A DNA stretch of 64,000 nt from Daphnia pulex (taxonomy: Eukaryota > Arthropoda > Branchiopoda > Diplostraca > Daphniidae): positions 6,465,501-6,529,500 of the forward strand of contig NC_060018.1 in the NCBI RefSeq assembly GCF_021134715.1, in the 5' to 3' direction. How positions within the stretch are numbered: the stretch's first letter is position 1; the number at the start of each line of letters is the position of its first letter. A program made the position numbers and the translations under genes. Below, one piece after another: positions 13,933 to 26,624 of the stretch. The notes under the pieces are model-generated. The model ran no database searches and was not told where the DNA came from. It worked only from the letters and a program-made list of their open reading frames with translations.

Positions 13933-16900
13933 TTTTCACTACAGATAAAAACAGGAAGTTAGAAACTGTTTATTTTAAAAAATTAGACCCACCCCCGCTC
14001 CACCCCCAAAAGAAAATAAACGAACAATAAACAAAACGTTTGGTTTGGTTACACTAAACGAAAGCTTCTGTCAACATTTTAACGATTTCTTCGTTAACTG
14101 GTGTTATTTTATATCTCACGTGTCTCACCCCCGAATCACTTTCTCTAAATCCGAACGCCATCACATTTCCCATTGTAACTTGACACTTGAATACTGCACA
14201 ACAGTTTACTTGTAAGTAAACAGCAGTTAAAACTTGGTAATCAAATGGAACTTTTTGCTATTTAAATATTTCACTATGAAAAGACGAGTGATTGCCTCGT
14301 CGTCAGTGATGCACCCAAAGTACTGCACTTGAGACCACCCCCTCACTCTATCTCAATCCCTACCCACTTTTACCGATCGTTACCCTACCCTGTCTCTCAG
14401 GATTGTAACCCTCCCTCCTCCTCCCTCTGCTCCTTCCACGGCGTCTCTCGCAAGTCGAATCGCTAAGTCTCTTGCAGCTTCACCGATGACTCATGCTTTC
14501 AACCCAACTAGTTTCCTACCAGGATCACCACTCAGTATTTACATATTAAAACATTTTAAACTTTACTTTTGAACATCATCTTTTTTAGAAAAAACACGTA
14601 TTACTCATTCACTCGTGAAAAAAGAACTAAATTTTGTTAATATTAAAGTTAATGGCTTAGTCTATTTACATTGGCTGTCGATGCCATTCGAAACGGCTGA
14701 GAAGGGAAATCCTACATAAATCACCAATAGGCGTGTTTATACCTACACAGGTATTTATAATGCCGTAAAACCCTAAGCCAATACAACTACCATTACTCAG
14801 TCTTTACCTTAATTCCGCGGATAGTTTGCAGCACACCAAAGGGGAAAAAACAACCCGCAACACTGAGGGACAAAGAGAATTTCGACTCAATCTAATGTAA
14901 CTTGCTTGGAATTACATAGAAATACAACGGGCCAGCACCAGATTCAATCGAATTTTACGAAAATCGGAAATGCTACTCTCAAAATCGTAACGGAGTGTAT
15001 AAGAGAAATCCAATTCGACGTCTGACACTGTTGACGTACCGCAGTAGACTGAAAAGTCTTTGACAAGGTTCCCCTGTGTCAGACACAGGCGTAGTAGTAC
15101 AGAGCGTGTGCTCTCGGCCTGAGGGGAGGCGGGGGTGAGGGAGGGATATGGGAGGGATGGTATCGAGTTATTGACAAACGCCATTGCTATTATGTGGTGG
15201 GTCGTGGAGGGCACGAACGGGAGGGGGAACAGGCACTCTTTTTCGAAGGCAAACAACATACGAAAAGAGAAACTTAAAACTTTTTGGGAAAAGTATCTCC
15301 TTTTGCCAAAGTGGCAGGTCCTGCGACTGCGACTTACAAGTCAGTTAAAGTTGCGTGTTTTCGTATCATTGTTATTCCGGGCAGTCAATATTAAATGTAA
15401 CTGCAATTTCATTTCAGCACACGAACACGATAAACAATTTAAAGGGGAATTAATTCAACAAAATAGTTATCAAATTTGCAATATAGTTGCGAATAAAATC
15501 GAGCCTTTTTCGTCCTCCCTTTAATTAGTTTCCCATAACTTGAATACATTTTGGTTGAATTGAAATGCTCGTACATGGCAATTACTTTTATTCGTCTACA
15601 AAAGCATGTTTTGTGTACTGATGCACGATTCTCCGATACATTTGATTTATGTATAGTATAAGTGTGTAAATGTTGCGTTTTGCAAATGGCTTCCTTTACT
15701 ACTAAGGAGTCTTCTTATAAAAACATAAAATTCTCAAACGCCAATTCGAAACAGGGAGTAAATCCGCGATCTAGCATCGCCAACACAAGTGATAAATCAA
15801 AGGAAAGCAGATTTCTTTCTTGTCGCAAGTATAATAGTTTGCAAAGGAGAAACTGTCAGTGTCACTCGCCACAGAAATGCGTGTGCCCTTCACATATTGT
15901 TCATATTAGAATGTAGCGTAGGCCTGAGCTCACATGTCGAAGGCAAGTAGCTCAAATTACGTTTCTTTTTTAAGAAAACCATTTACCGGTAGACCTGAAA
16001 TAAGCAAACCGATAACCCCCCAACTTCTGGTTCGTCTCAGATTCTTAAGTTGACACGGAAAAAGTGGACAACCAAAAAATGGACAAATGGAGGAGAAACG
16101 AGGAGAGAACCGGCTTTAAATGTAATAAATGCCTTTGCTGGCCAGCTGCTCACACTACCAAGCTGCCAGCATGCCGGGCACATTCAGAAATTTGTGTGTG
16201 TGTGTGTGTCTGCGCTTCTGGTTCATGGGCACAAGAATGAGAACTAAAGAAACCTGCGAACGGCGGGACGTATACCCGAAGACCGACGAAGAGCGAGGCA
16301 CACGCTGACCACCTGGACTCGAGAGTCACGTGACTGATCGAGAGGCCTCTCGCTCTACCTTTATTCTTTTCCCCTATAACCTACTCTTAAACTAATCTTG
16401 TAGTCACAGTCGCAAGTGACTTTTTAAACATTTCGTATTACATTACATCACCCCCTAGTTACTTCTAGCGAGTTTCTTTTTACACAATTTTGTTAAAATA
16501 AGAATGTTTTTGAATAGTTATGATACTAACGTATTACGAGATTTTCGTTCCTTAAAGATTAAAATAGCATTGCATTTGCGTATCATTATTTGATGAAATG
16601 ATGAAGACTGTATCAATGCAAATACAACTGTGTGGATACAAAGGTGCAAATATCGCATATTCCTTCAAGGGTAAGTGATGAGTGAAAGGTCTTTTATTTG
16701 TCTAGCCGGACGGAAACGAAAGAACCAAGGTTATTTTTTTATTTCATTCTATTTTTTTCCCCTTTTCATATTCGTTTCTTTCTTTGTTAACTCACACCTG
16801 CTCGGTAGCTTCGATCCCCCGATAGGTACCGGTAGGTAACCCCTGCTGGCGCTATCCTGCTTTCTTATTATTCGTGTATATATAAAAGAATCTTTCCGTT

Positions 16901-18227
16901 TTAACCCGCCATTGATTTTTCCCGGATTTTTAGGGGATATGTCTCCCAATAGCTTTTCTCGTATTTTTATCGAGTTAGTCGTCAGTTCAAATGGAAAAGC
17001 GTATTTCAAAAAATTTAGTTATCGAGGTTTAAGTAAACTACTGTTTATCGTCCTAAGTGTAAATTTTGGTTAAAAGGAGTAAAATCAACAGGAACTTAAC
17101 TTTTAAGCTTTAAAGAAAGAAATCCGCATTTTCAAACTTTGTTTAGTCAAGTATTTTCTAAATAATTTTAAAACATACGATACACGTATTTGTAAGAAAG
17201 ATTGAAATGAATCAATTCCGTGCTTACTTGATGACTTCCTTTTTCAGAACTTGATCACAGATACAGATACCCTGGATTTTGGAATGAATAACAATAATAA
17301 AAAAGTACAAACTTTTAAACGGTGCATCTAATTATCATAAGGCAAGAAAGCTGTTGTGGGAGGGGAAGATTTTGGAGTTATTTAGGCTACCAGCGAAGCA
17401 TCGCCGCCGACCACCTGCATCATTATTTTATTCTTTTTCTCGGCACATGTTTTGGCTTTCCATCTCTTAGGGAGGGTGGTGGATAGAGGGTCAACCTACG
17501 ACCCTTTTGGCCTTTTTTTCCTTTCGATGAGCCCTCTTGCACCAAAGATAAGTGGTAGGGTGTCTTGGAGAGTTTGCACCTGCCTTCTTCCAACCAATCA
17601 GCGTTCGACAAACATTTTTTCCGACAGCAGAAGCACAGCTGATATGCTTCTATGTTTTTCGAAATAATCGGAAATACTCAATCTGATTCTTTAGTCAAAG
17701 AAATCTTGGCTAGCTGTTATTTCAAAATAATTTGAGTTTTTGACGACTCGATTTCAGGTTTTAAACTTATAAAATATTGCTTTTTCATTCTAGCTAGGAT
17801 TTTACAAGATTTAAAAAAGTGGTTTTAGATCACGATTGAACTATCTGTCACGTTAAGCGTTGGTACTATAGACGTATAAAGAAGGAAGATGTATGCACAT
17901 ACCAAATTGCCGTGATTTCATTTTTACATCACTTTCAGCTGGTAGTAGTAGCGCCCTCAAGTGATGAGTTTGCAAATAGATGGAGCTTGCTAATAATATG
18001 AAGCTTACGAGTGTGTTAAAATGGAAAATAACACACTAAAATGTCATCTAATTGAGAAAAAAAAAGTTTGTTACATCAATTTACAAAAAAGTATAACAGT
18101 AGAAAAGAAAAGCACCTGGAATCCTGGATCATTATTAAGTGACTGAACTTTTTGCATGGGTATACTTCCTAAAAGTGTAAAAGATATTCATGGAGACAGA
18201 TACAAAATCAGTGAGGCTGAAAGATTT
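13933..18227. other. Long intergenic region upstream of tincar
   Basis: No convincing gene was found. The part from 13940 to about 15300 probably holds the tincar 5' UTR and promoter; it contains a pyrimidine-rich stretch near 14330-14460. Open frames of up to about 130 codons occur but lack family signatures or splice-consistent extensions. A short GT repeat lies at 16194-16209. Confidence 0.55.
16194..16209. repeat. (GT)8 microsatellite
   Basis: Eight GT units in a row within non-coding sequence. Confidence 0.9.
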
Positions 18228-18762
18228 TTATTCATTATCACATAATTCATTAGCTAAATCTTTCACTTCCCATGCCCATAAAATTTGGAGATAATGGCTA
18301 TTATCCAGCTTGGTCACTTTTATAGCTTCTATTAAGGGTGTTTGCGAAGATGATGTAATGGAACCAATAACTGAACAGTATGCACCTGTATCAAAGAAGA
18401 CACATACTTTCAATCAATACATCATATATAAGCTTTAAGGTTTATATTGTACCTTGCTCAATCCATGTAACCGGGAATGAATTCAAAGAAATTTTTACAA
18501 TACCACCAGACACATCTTTCAGAATGAAATGTGACATGTTGATAACGCTGAGAATAGTTCCTTGAAGCCAAACATTGTGCACAGTGTAATTAATTTGTTT
18601 CCCCGATATAGAACTTTCTAAGGGAATAAGCCATAGTTTAGCTTTGTTTTCATCATCATCGAGACAATCTGTGGATGTCAAACGTTTACAATCTTTCAGC
18701 TGACGACAAAGCAATTTAATTGTAGGTGCACTGAAAAAATCAGAAACAATATCGCTCTGCAT
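18228..18762 (-). CDS. RMI2: RecQ-mediated genome instability protein 2 (RMI2)
   Basis: RMI2 is the small OB-fold subunit of the BLM-TOP3A-RMI1 dissolvasome, which resolves double Holliday junctions in the nucleus. Two exons, 18453-18762 and 18228-18385, join in phase 1 to give 155 residues, close to the human 147. The order of motifs fits the family: an N-terminal helix (APTIKLLCRQLKDCK), a strand with VWLQGTI in the position of human VWMQGRV, then YCSVIGSI, EAIKVTKLDN (human QAVKMTDLSDN) and the closing WEVKDLA (human LEVEDLH). No RMI1-type domain is fused. It is divergent from CDK11, with 682 bp between start codons. A small generic OB-fold protein is the alternative, but the C-terminal match argues for RMI2. 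Confidence 0.85.
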
Positions 18763-19444
18763 TTTTTAATGTTAGCACGTTGAAACTTTCTCGTGAAACG
18801 TTATCAACAATATTCATTTGAAAATCTAAACTTACAGCAGACAGAGCTCTGCACGCACGATGGTTAACTTTTTTAAAACCCTGCTTGTTTGAAGGAAACA
18901 CTCGCGCGAAGCATCGAAAGAATAAGCGCCTCTCGCGGGCTATTGGAGTGACATTAGTCACATTACAATTCAAGGATTATATGCCTTTTTTACCGCGAAA
19001 TTAACGAACTTCTACCATATTGTCACGATCGGAATTTGTTTCACGATTTCTTCGTCTCGCTAATCTGTGCGAACACGAAGCTTCACATTTTGTTCCTGCT
19101 CGAAAGAAAGAAACTGTTTCGATTTCGAAATTGTACAAATGCCTAATGGCGCGAGATGCGAAAGTTCGTCGCACGAGGCGCTTGGAACACCCCCATTCAT
19201 TTTTTTTCTAGCCCACCAGCCCAGCCTCTGGCCTCTCCTATGACACATAGCAGTCTTACACAAGTCTGTAGTCTGCTGTTTACTGTTTAGTCACATGCGA
19301 TTGATCTAGCTTCAGTTTGGTTTTTTGAAGTTGTTCTGTTTTCATTCAGAATTTCACAATTTCTTCAATTAGTTTCTCTCTGGTTTCATTCTATCATTAT
19401 CGTTTGTGAGCCGGAGAAAAAATTGTAAACATCATTTGACGGTG
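18763..19444. promoter_or_regulatory. Shared divergent promoter region of RMI2 and CDK11
   Basis: This 682-bp gap separates the two start codons, so both core promoters must lie within it or within unseen 5' exons. It contains CG-rich patches such as CTCTCGCGGG near 18930. No clear TATA box was seen for either gene. Confidence 0.5.
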
Positions 19445-22015
19445 ATGTCTCGTAATGTTTCCGTTGATCCGCGTTACAGCGAAGGCGAACTGTCTGATAG
19501 TCCAGATTTCCAAGCTGTAAAAGAAATGGATGAATATGAATCAAGGTATGCTCCACACTGTGAAATGTTTCACTAACAATAACTAGTTGTCTGGTGTTCC
19601 AATCAGTTAATTTCTTTGTTTAATGTGTTATTTTAATAGCCTATCACTTTCTGAAGATGAACAGCTTTGCGATACACTATCAATCAAACCACCACAACCC
19701 CAAGCCGATTTTTCTGGAGAGGACAAAGCAAGAAGACACAAAGAGCAAAGCTCCACCTACATCCAAAGCCATTCACATCGAGGTTCTGGTAGAGCCATTA
19801 AAAGTAGTGTTTCAAAAGATGGGAAAAAAGACACTCACAACACCGATGGTAAGGATAGGCATGATTCAAAATATGAAGACAGGCATGTGAAGGACTCTAG
19901 AAAAGAAGATTTGCGAGAAAGGCTCGAACGAGATAGAAGATCCAGGAAGAACAAAGACATGGATGTATATTATGAAAATAGAGACTCCGATGGTAAAAGA
20001 CAACATGATGTCCGTGGGTCAAGAAGAAATGAACGAAAGCTTAAGCCTGATGATGCCAAATTTGATGATAAGCTTGAATTCAAAGATCATGGTTACAAAG
20101 AAATAAGCAAACGGAAAAAACAACAAACAGAGCGGAACATCATAATTAGCAGTCCAGAAGAAGTTCAAATAAAAATCGAGAGCAAGAAAATGAGCAAAGA
20201 AAATATTCTTGCTTCAAAAATCTTATCTGAAGAAAGTACTGATGATGGTAAAACAGAATTTTCAAAATGTTAAGTAAATCAAATTGTGTTAAGAAATACT
20301 TGATTTTCCCTAGACAGCAGCAGCTCTTCTAAGTCGTCAAGTATCCATAATGAAGGCTCTTCAATTGTTGGAGAAAACGAAAAACTCTCAAGTCCACATT
20401 CATTGCATGAAGATCGTGAAGAGCCAGAAGAAAAGCGAAGAAAAAGTGAATCAGGTTCTATCGAGGAGTTTAGCAGGACGGAGATAACGCATACGTCATT
20501 GAACGTCCCGGAACCTAAAGAAGAACTTCCCCCTTACTTACCGGCTATCATGGGCTGCCGCAGCGTGGGTGAATTCCAATGCCTCAACAAGTCAGTGAAA
20601 AGGGATTGTCAAAATATTGCTGTTTTTGCTTATGCTAGCTTTTTCTTCTGATCAGAATTGAAGAAGGCACGTATGGAGTAGTTTACAGAGCCCAAGACAA
20701 AAGAACCGACGAAATTGTTGCTTTGAAACGTTTAAAGATGGAAAGAGAGAAGGAAGGTTTTCCTATAACATCTTTACGCGAAGTCAGCACCTTACTGAAA
20801 GTAATATTTTCGTGACAAATTTCGAATTGAAAGTTACACTGATGATACATTTCTTATTCTTGTTGTAATGTTTCAGGCACAACATGAAAATATTGTAACC
20901 GTTCGCGAAATCGTTGTGGGAAGTAATATGGATAGCATTTTTATGGTGATGGACTACGTGGAACACGACCTAAAATCTTTAATGGAAGTGTTGAAGTCAA
21001 AAAAACAATCTTTCCTGCCTGGTAAGTTACTCGAAATTGTAAAAGGGGAATAAAAAGATGAAAACTGTTTTATTTTAGGTGAGGTTAAGTGTTTGCTGCA
21101 ACAGCTTTTGCGTGCTGTGGCCCATCTCCATGATAATTGGATTCTCCATCGTGATCTCAAAACATCGAATATTCTCTTGAGTCATTCGGGTATCTTGAAA
21201 GTGGGAGACTTTGGTCTAGCTCGAGAGTATGGTTCCCCTTTAAAGGCGTATACCTCTATCGTTGTAACTCTATGGTATCGGGCTCCAGAGCTGCTACTTG
21301 GAGTAAAAGAGTATTCAACGCCCATCGATGTTTGGTCCGTTGGTTGTATTTTTGGTGAGCTACTTACTCTTGATGCAATTTTTCAAGGGAAATTTGAAGC
21401 TGATCAGATTAACAAAATATTTAAGGTAAAATTTATAAAGAATATCAGTTTGTAACCGTTCTAATGCTTGTATCGTTGACTTCAGGAACTAGGAACTCCA
21501 AATGACAGTATTTGGCCTGGCTACAGTGAATTGCCTTTTGTAAAAAAGGCTTCATTTACAAATAATCCTATAAGCAATTTACGTAAGAGATTTTCATCTC
21601 GCCTAAGCGAACTAGGAGTGGATTTAATGCAAAAGTAATTTCTATCAAGTTATGCCATAGCTTTGCAACCTTACCTCATTTCTGATCATCGAATTGTTTT
21701 TTTTCCTCTAATCCTTCTAGATTTTTGACCTACGATCCATCGAAACGCATTACCGCTGAAGAAGCCTTGAATCACACTTACTTGAAGGAACCTCCCTTCC
21801 CAATACACCCGTCTATGCTCCCAACCTGGCCAGCAAAAAGCGAAGCAAATGGAGCTCGTAAAGCCCAAAGCCCAAAACCTCCTTCCGGTGGCAGAGCGTA
21901 TAAACAACTAAACGAAGAAGTAGACGTAGACTCCAACACAGGATTTCACATGGGGAATGCACAGGTTGATCGTAGAACGAATCTTTTAGGTCCCGGATTC
22001 AGCTTGAAATTCTAA
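19445..22015 (+). CDS. CDK11: Cyclin-dependent kinase 11 (PITSLRE kinase)
   Basis: A cyclin L-dependent Ser/Thr kinase acting in pre-mRNA splicing and transcription. Eight exons join in frame: 19445-19545, 19640-20247, 20314-20590, 20656-20800, 20877-21021, 21079-21425, 21486-21634 and 21721-22015, giving 688 residues. The N-terminal half is a charged Lys/Arg/Asp/Glu-rich region typical of the family. The kinase domain starts at [11 protein letters not shown] and has the glycine loop EEGTYGVVY, the name-giving PITSLRE helix, the catalytic [27 protein letters not shown] and [10 protein letters not shown]. The closing residues GPGFSLKF are a family hallmark. All catalytic residues are present. 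The related CDK10 lacks the exact PITSLRE helix and this C-terminus. Confidence 0.97.
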
Positions 22016-22042
22016 CTTTTCTATCTAAATGGGCTCGTTCAA

Positions 22043-22048
22043 AATAAA
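22043..22048 (+). terminator. Poly(A) signal of CDK11
   Basis: AATAAA begins 28 bases after the CDK11 stop codon. Confidence 0.55.
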
Positions 22049-22682
22049 TTGATGGCGTTTTTTTTTTTAATAGTATCAAATTGGACGTCCATGTTTTAGT
22101 TTCTTTTTCTTTTAGTTTTGTCTCTAAATTTACCAACAGATTGGTCTTTGAGTGGGCCATATTGAGTGGGCCATATCACGACATGAATTTAGAAAAGACA
22201 TTAATCTCCAACTAAATTATTGTTTACAACAGAACGGGAACGCCGCATTCATTACATTCATAAAAGATTGTGATTTGAACTATGTAACAAATATGATTCC
22301 CTTCGAAGTTAACATAAATGCTCAAGGGAAGAAACTTATTCTTGAAATGAAATATTAGCTGGATTTTTACATCATTATGATTGTAATATTTTTTTTGAGC
22401 GGGAATCGGGGTTGGAAGCATTTGATGATTTTGCCATCACGAGCTTTTAATGTAGTTTTTAAGTTTTAGGAATTTTTACTTTTAATCCTAACCTATTAGC
22501 TTTTTCTTTTAACATCCAAACTTAATGAAAATTGTGTAAGGCCATTCATTTGCGGCAAGATATTGTTAAGTATATTGTAACGTATAATTACGTACTGCAT
22601 TATGGATGCTTAAGGTGTGAATATTGTTCCAGGAAGAATTTCGCCGTCGCAATTATTGAACTGCTTGTTTAATACCCTCGTT
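22049..22682. other. Gap between convergent CDK11 and TBK1
   Basis: AT-rich, with no gene seen. It should hold the 3' UTRs of both convergent genes. Confidence 0.6.
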
Positions 22683-25600
22683 TTATTTGGGTTTCTGGAC
22701 GTCTATCAATCGCTCTATTCTGGAAAGCATATGTGAATTTTCTTCAGCTAGTTTAGACACGTCACCTTGGATCGCTTGAAGTTTTTTCAATCTAATAATT
22801 TGATTGAATTTTAAAATCAATGTTAATTACAACAGATTGCCATGAATAGAAGTAACTAACCCTTGACTGAAGTTTTTATTGTATTTACAATCGGCAGTTC
22901 CTGCAGTCATTCTAGGTTCTGCTGACGATAGGATTTCTCCTGTCGGAAAATTTTGCCGTCTTTTTATTGCCTCAACAAGCTCATGGAGTTTAGTCGAATA
23001 GGAAAATTGAAATCGCTCTTGATTTTTAAGCGTGTCAACCCAAAGCGCATCGATTGCTGACACATCCTTTGCTAGAATTTCAGCTTGAAGCACAACAGCC
23101 TGAGCCATTCTAAATAAGAAATGTAAAATAATTATTTTTCTCGTAATAAAAACACCGCCAATGTTCCATACTTGTACCAATCAGCTAACAAATCGGCAGT
23201 ATTAGTCACTGTAGGCACGCATTCGGCCGTAAAAAGAGATTCCAAACTTTTGAATGTTTCTGTCATTTTTATACGTTCTAGCAAGTGGAACTGCTCGTCA
23301 TTATAGGTGAGAACTGTAAAATAAAGTATCTTTAAATAAAAATAACACAAAATATACAAAAAAATTTGTTTTTACCTCTTGCTGCTCTATCACGTAGAAG
23401 ATGTTGCCAAGAATCTTTTAGGCGCGTCACGTACGTTGTTGATTTACCACAAATACCATTCAATACGGAAAAGCTACGATTAGTGCTTGCCCATTCTTTG
23501 GCTAGACTTTCATCTCGAACTACTCTCTGGCATAACTGTTTCACACTAGGACTAATGGACGTCATTTGATTAGATACATCGTTATAATGCGATCTGGCAA
23601 GTTGTAAAATATTTTCGAGAGAATTTGAGCTGATGTTATCATCATAAGGGAAAAGGCGAAACAAGTCTTTGGTGACAACGTGAATTTTCGACCATAAATG
23701 CAATTGTCGATTCCACGAAAAAAGTTGTTCTTCGCAATGAACATTCTGACGAGAAAGAGACTGGAGCTGATTGGTTAACCAATTCCTAAATAATTCGGAG
23801 GAATTTGTAGTTAAAATAAGTCTTAACAACTATACCATAAGAATATTTAAATAACATACGTTAAAGCGTCGACCGAAGCATGCATCAATGTATAAGAACG
23901 GGTGGCTTCTTCAATTCTTCGCCGGACCGCATAACCAACACTACAGCATTGCTTCGCAATAGAGGCATCTGTTTCCACAGACACAGTAGATGAAAAAGGT
24001 GGGCATTTTACTGAAAACAGAAAATATAAGCGTTAAAAAAGGAGAAAATCAAAATTTTTACATTCTATTTTAAGCTTACGCGATCCAACCTCTTTCAAGT
24101 AAAGAATGTTATTGTTTTCACGATTGAAAATGAATAAAGGATTTTCGAGGTTAGATTGTGGAAATTTGTCCTGGTCTGTCCACTGAGACGTTTTAGAGAG
24201 AATCAACTGACTTGAAACAGTCATCCCAGTTTGTTCTTCAATCAACCTACTAGCTTCTGAGCTGTATTAGAAAATAAATTATGCAACGAGGTTAATTTAA
24301 AAAAAATAAACTTCGGAATTTTTTTCAGACGTATAAAAGTTGGGATTGACGAAGTATAAATTTGATATTCCTACCAGTCGGTTGGTAGCAAATACAATCT
24401 GATGGAGTGAAGACTGTTGACGTGGAAGAAATGGACTGGTTTTCTGTTAGTCTAAAGAAACAAAAATCATCAGCATAAAAAAAAAAAACATAGCATGCAA
24501 CACATTTCTGAATTACAATTGCCGTCACTTCTTGGAAAAAACGATCGAAGTTCATTTCTCCGCCAAGAAGACCAGCGAATAGAGGAGTAACAATTTTTTT
24601 CAAACCCCTAAAAATAGGAAGGTTCAGTAAATTTTATGCAGCTCAAATTTTTGAATAAAGATTTACAAAAAAAGACATAACATACACACTCAACAGGCAC
24701 GAATCCGGCAACTCACGGGACCAAATAATTTCTCCATTCTGTTTAAGAAATTAAATTACTAAATTCCTCAGAACAGAAACTTGATTAAACGGAAATAGCA
24801 AACCTCGGTGTTTTGGACTCCTGAAATTACTCCAGACACTTTTTTTGCTGTAATGTAATACATGGTCTCTTTATTACGCCTGCCACCAAATGGTCGAAAC
24901 GGTAAATTTCCTGTTGCAACATGGTACAGCGTAACACCTTGAAAAATACAAATGCAATAGTAACTTATTTATTGAATGACATAAGTCTAAGAATAAAATA
25001 GCGCAAAACCCCCAAAAGATATCATACCTATTGACCAGAGGTCAACAGTCGCGCCGAACGTTTTCCCTACAGGCTTCCTCAGAACAGCTCTCTCATACAT
25101 GTCAGGGTGCTAGAAAATGTAAGAATTAAAAATTTATAAGGAATGCTGTATGGTTGATTAACCATTTCATACCAAATACTCTTCTGTTCCATACAATGAA
25201 ACAAACTGCTGACCATCTTCCAGTTCCCTTGCAGCTCCAAAGTCTGTTAGTTTATAGACTGTGCTCCCATCCAATGCAACAAATTTCATAATATTTCCAG
25301 GTTTTAGATCTCGATGAACCAGGTTATTATCTCTCAAGTGTTTCATTCCAGCAGCTATGTCACAAAAATACTATTAGTTAACTTGATGACAGAAAACAAA
25401 TAATAAGAAAAATATACTTAGATGTTCCAGTACAGACAAAAATTCATCTTCATTTAAGCCATCACTATTTTCAGGATCGTCTAATATATTGAAAAGGCTA
25501 CCACCAGTGCATAACTCCATGACAATTACTTTCCCTTTTCCATCTTGTTCCTCTTCAATAGCTAACAGCTTGACTATGTTTTCATGTTTAACTTTCTTTA

Positions 25601-25838
25601 AGACTTCAAATTCTCTCATTTGAACTTCATGAGGTCTCATGTGACTTAATTGATTAAATGTTTTAACTGCAACTGCTTCACCTGTATGCTACAAGATGAG
25701 TGTCTAAGTCATTGATCTTAATTTGAAATATTTAAAAAATACCTTATTAACTCCTTGAAACACAGCACCTGTTGCACCTTTACCCAAAACACTTGTCGTG
25801 CACCAGACATAATTGGATGACCCCCGTAAAAACGACAT
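22683..25838 (-). CDS. TBK1: TBK1 / IKK-epsilon family kinase
   Basis: A non-canonical IkB kinase used in innate immune signalling and autophagy; the single insect member, IKK-epsilon, also acts in actin and mRNA transport. Fourteen exons join with matching phases: 25743-25838, 25418-25688, 25173-25354, 25028-25109, 24804-24937, 24686-24738, 24502-24607, 24375-24451, 24080-24261, 23860-24010, 23376-23785, 23172-23313, 22861-23109 and 22683-22791. They give 747 residues (human TBK1 729). The kinase has [33 protein letters not shown] and the activation-loop [19 protein letters not shown] ubiquitin-like domain ([18 protein letters not shown]) and coiled-coil scaffold follow. The C-terminal helix [18 protein letters not shown] matches the adaptor-binding end of TBK1. 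The exon 7 donor (GTTGCA) is weak but is the only one that keeps frame. Confidence 0.96.
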
Positions 25839-26000
25839 TCTTAATACAACTCGACTTTCATTAAATTATACAAGACAAGATTTAAAAAAAATCAATTTAA
25901 TAACAATCAATTCCTGATAGCAGTTCGAAGAACAATTAAGCACAACACAACAAATACTGCTGTCATTAACACAAAAACACAAATGACTACTCTACTCTAC

Positions 26001-26135
26001 CATGGCCTACTCTATGGTTAAGGCCTGTAGACTTGTATCCACTGCCATGAAGGCGAGAGGCGTGGCCAAATTCCCTAGCCCTGTCCCTGTGAGAGCCAAT
26101 CGGGCGAAAAATGGAGGTTACAACTTCGCCATCTG
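26001..26135 (+). repeat. Left terminal inverted repeat of the 624-bp element
   Basis: It pairs with 26489-26624 in reverse complement. By eye the arms agree at well over 80% of positions, including a perfect block from GAAAAATGGAGG to the inner end at GCCATCTG. Confidence 0.85.
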
Positions 26136-26344
26136 GTGTTTTAAGATGTAAATTTCGTTGTAAACTAAATAACAAATTGTTAGATGCCACGAAATGCGTT
26201 TTTCCTACTAAGTTCAACTGCAGATGTTGAGGAAAACGACTAAATAGGGTAAAAAAGACATTTGCATAATTCCAGCAAAATTTTTCGAATAAATTATTCC
26301 GTGAAACACAACCTTTGTTATAAACTGCAAATTAAAAAGTTACC

Positions 26345-26410
26345 TCCCAACCAAGAATTGAACGCCGTGCCGTGGTGTGGTAGCTGACTTGGCTATCCAT
26401 ACGGCTACCA
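26345..26410 (-). repeat. tRNA-like (SINE-head-like) segment
   Basis: On the minus strand this reads GGTAGCCGTATGGATAGCC and continues with an A-box-like TAGCCAAGTCAG. About 25 bases on, GCGTTCAATTC resembles a B box or T arm, and TTTTT follows shortly after. The ends do not pair as an acceptor stem, so it is not a functional tRNA. It may be a decayed tRNA or the head of a SINE. Confidence 0.4.
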
Positions 26411-26488
26411 TTGCTATGAAAAAATACGTAGAAAAATTTATTATATCAAGCTACCTAACCATTCTAACGAGATAGCAGTATTGAACGA

Positions 26489-26624
26489 CAGATGGCGAAG
26501 TTGTAACCTCCATTTTTCGTCTGATTGGCTCTTGCCCGGGGAAAGGATAGGGAATTTGGCAGATCCTCTCGCCTTCATGGGGCAGGATTCAAGTTTACAG
26601 GCCTTAACCATTAAGTAGGCCATG
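26489..26624 (-). repeat. Right terminal inverted repeat of the 624-bp element
   Basis: Reverse complement of 26001-26135, with about one inserted base and scattered substitutions. The divergence suggests an old insertion. Confidence 0.85.

Larger units (their letters stand above)
26001..26624. mobile_element. Non-autonomous DNA transposon (MITE-like), 624 bp
   Basis: The outer parts are inverted copies of each other for about 135 bp, ending in CATGGCCTAC. The 7 bases just outside each end are identical: ACTCTAC at 25994-26000 and again at 26625-26631. That is the footprint of cut-and-paste insertion. There is no coding capacity, so a transposase supplied elsewhere would have moved it. The middle, about 350 bp, contains a tRNA-like segment. 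CA at the tips and 7-8 bp duplications are compatible with the P superfamily, but this is inference. Confidence 0.85.

Noticed and set aside
15135-15916. Open frames of 129 and 84 codons in the spacer
   Set aside because: Low-complexity or basic sequence, no recognised domain, no splice-consistent extension.
26345-26410. Functional tRNA gene on the minus strand
   Set aside because: No acceptor-stem pairing between the ends; only box-like motifs remain, so it is listed as a tRNA-like repeat.
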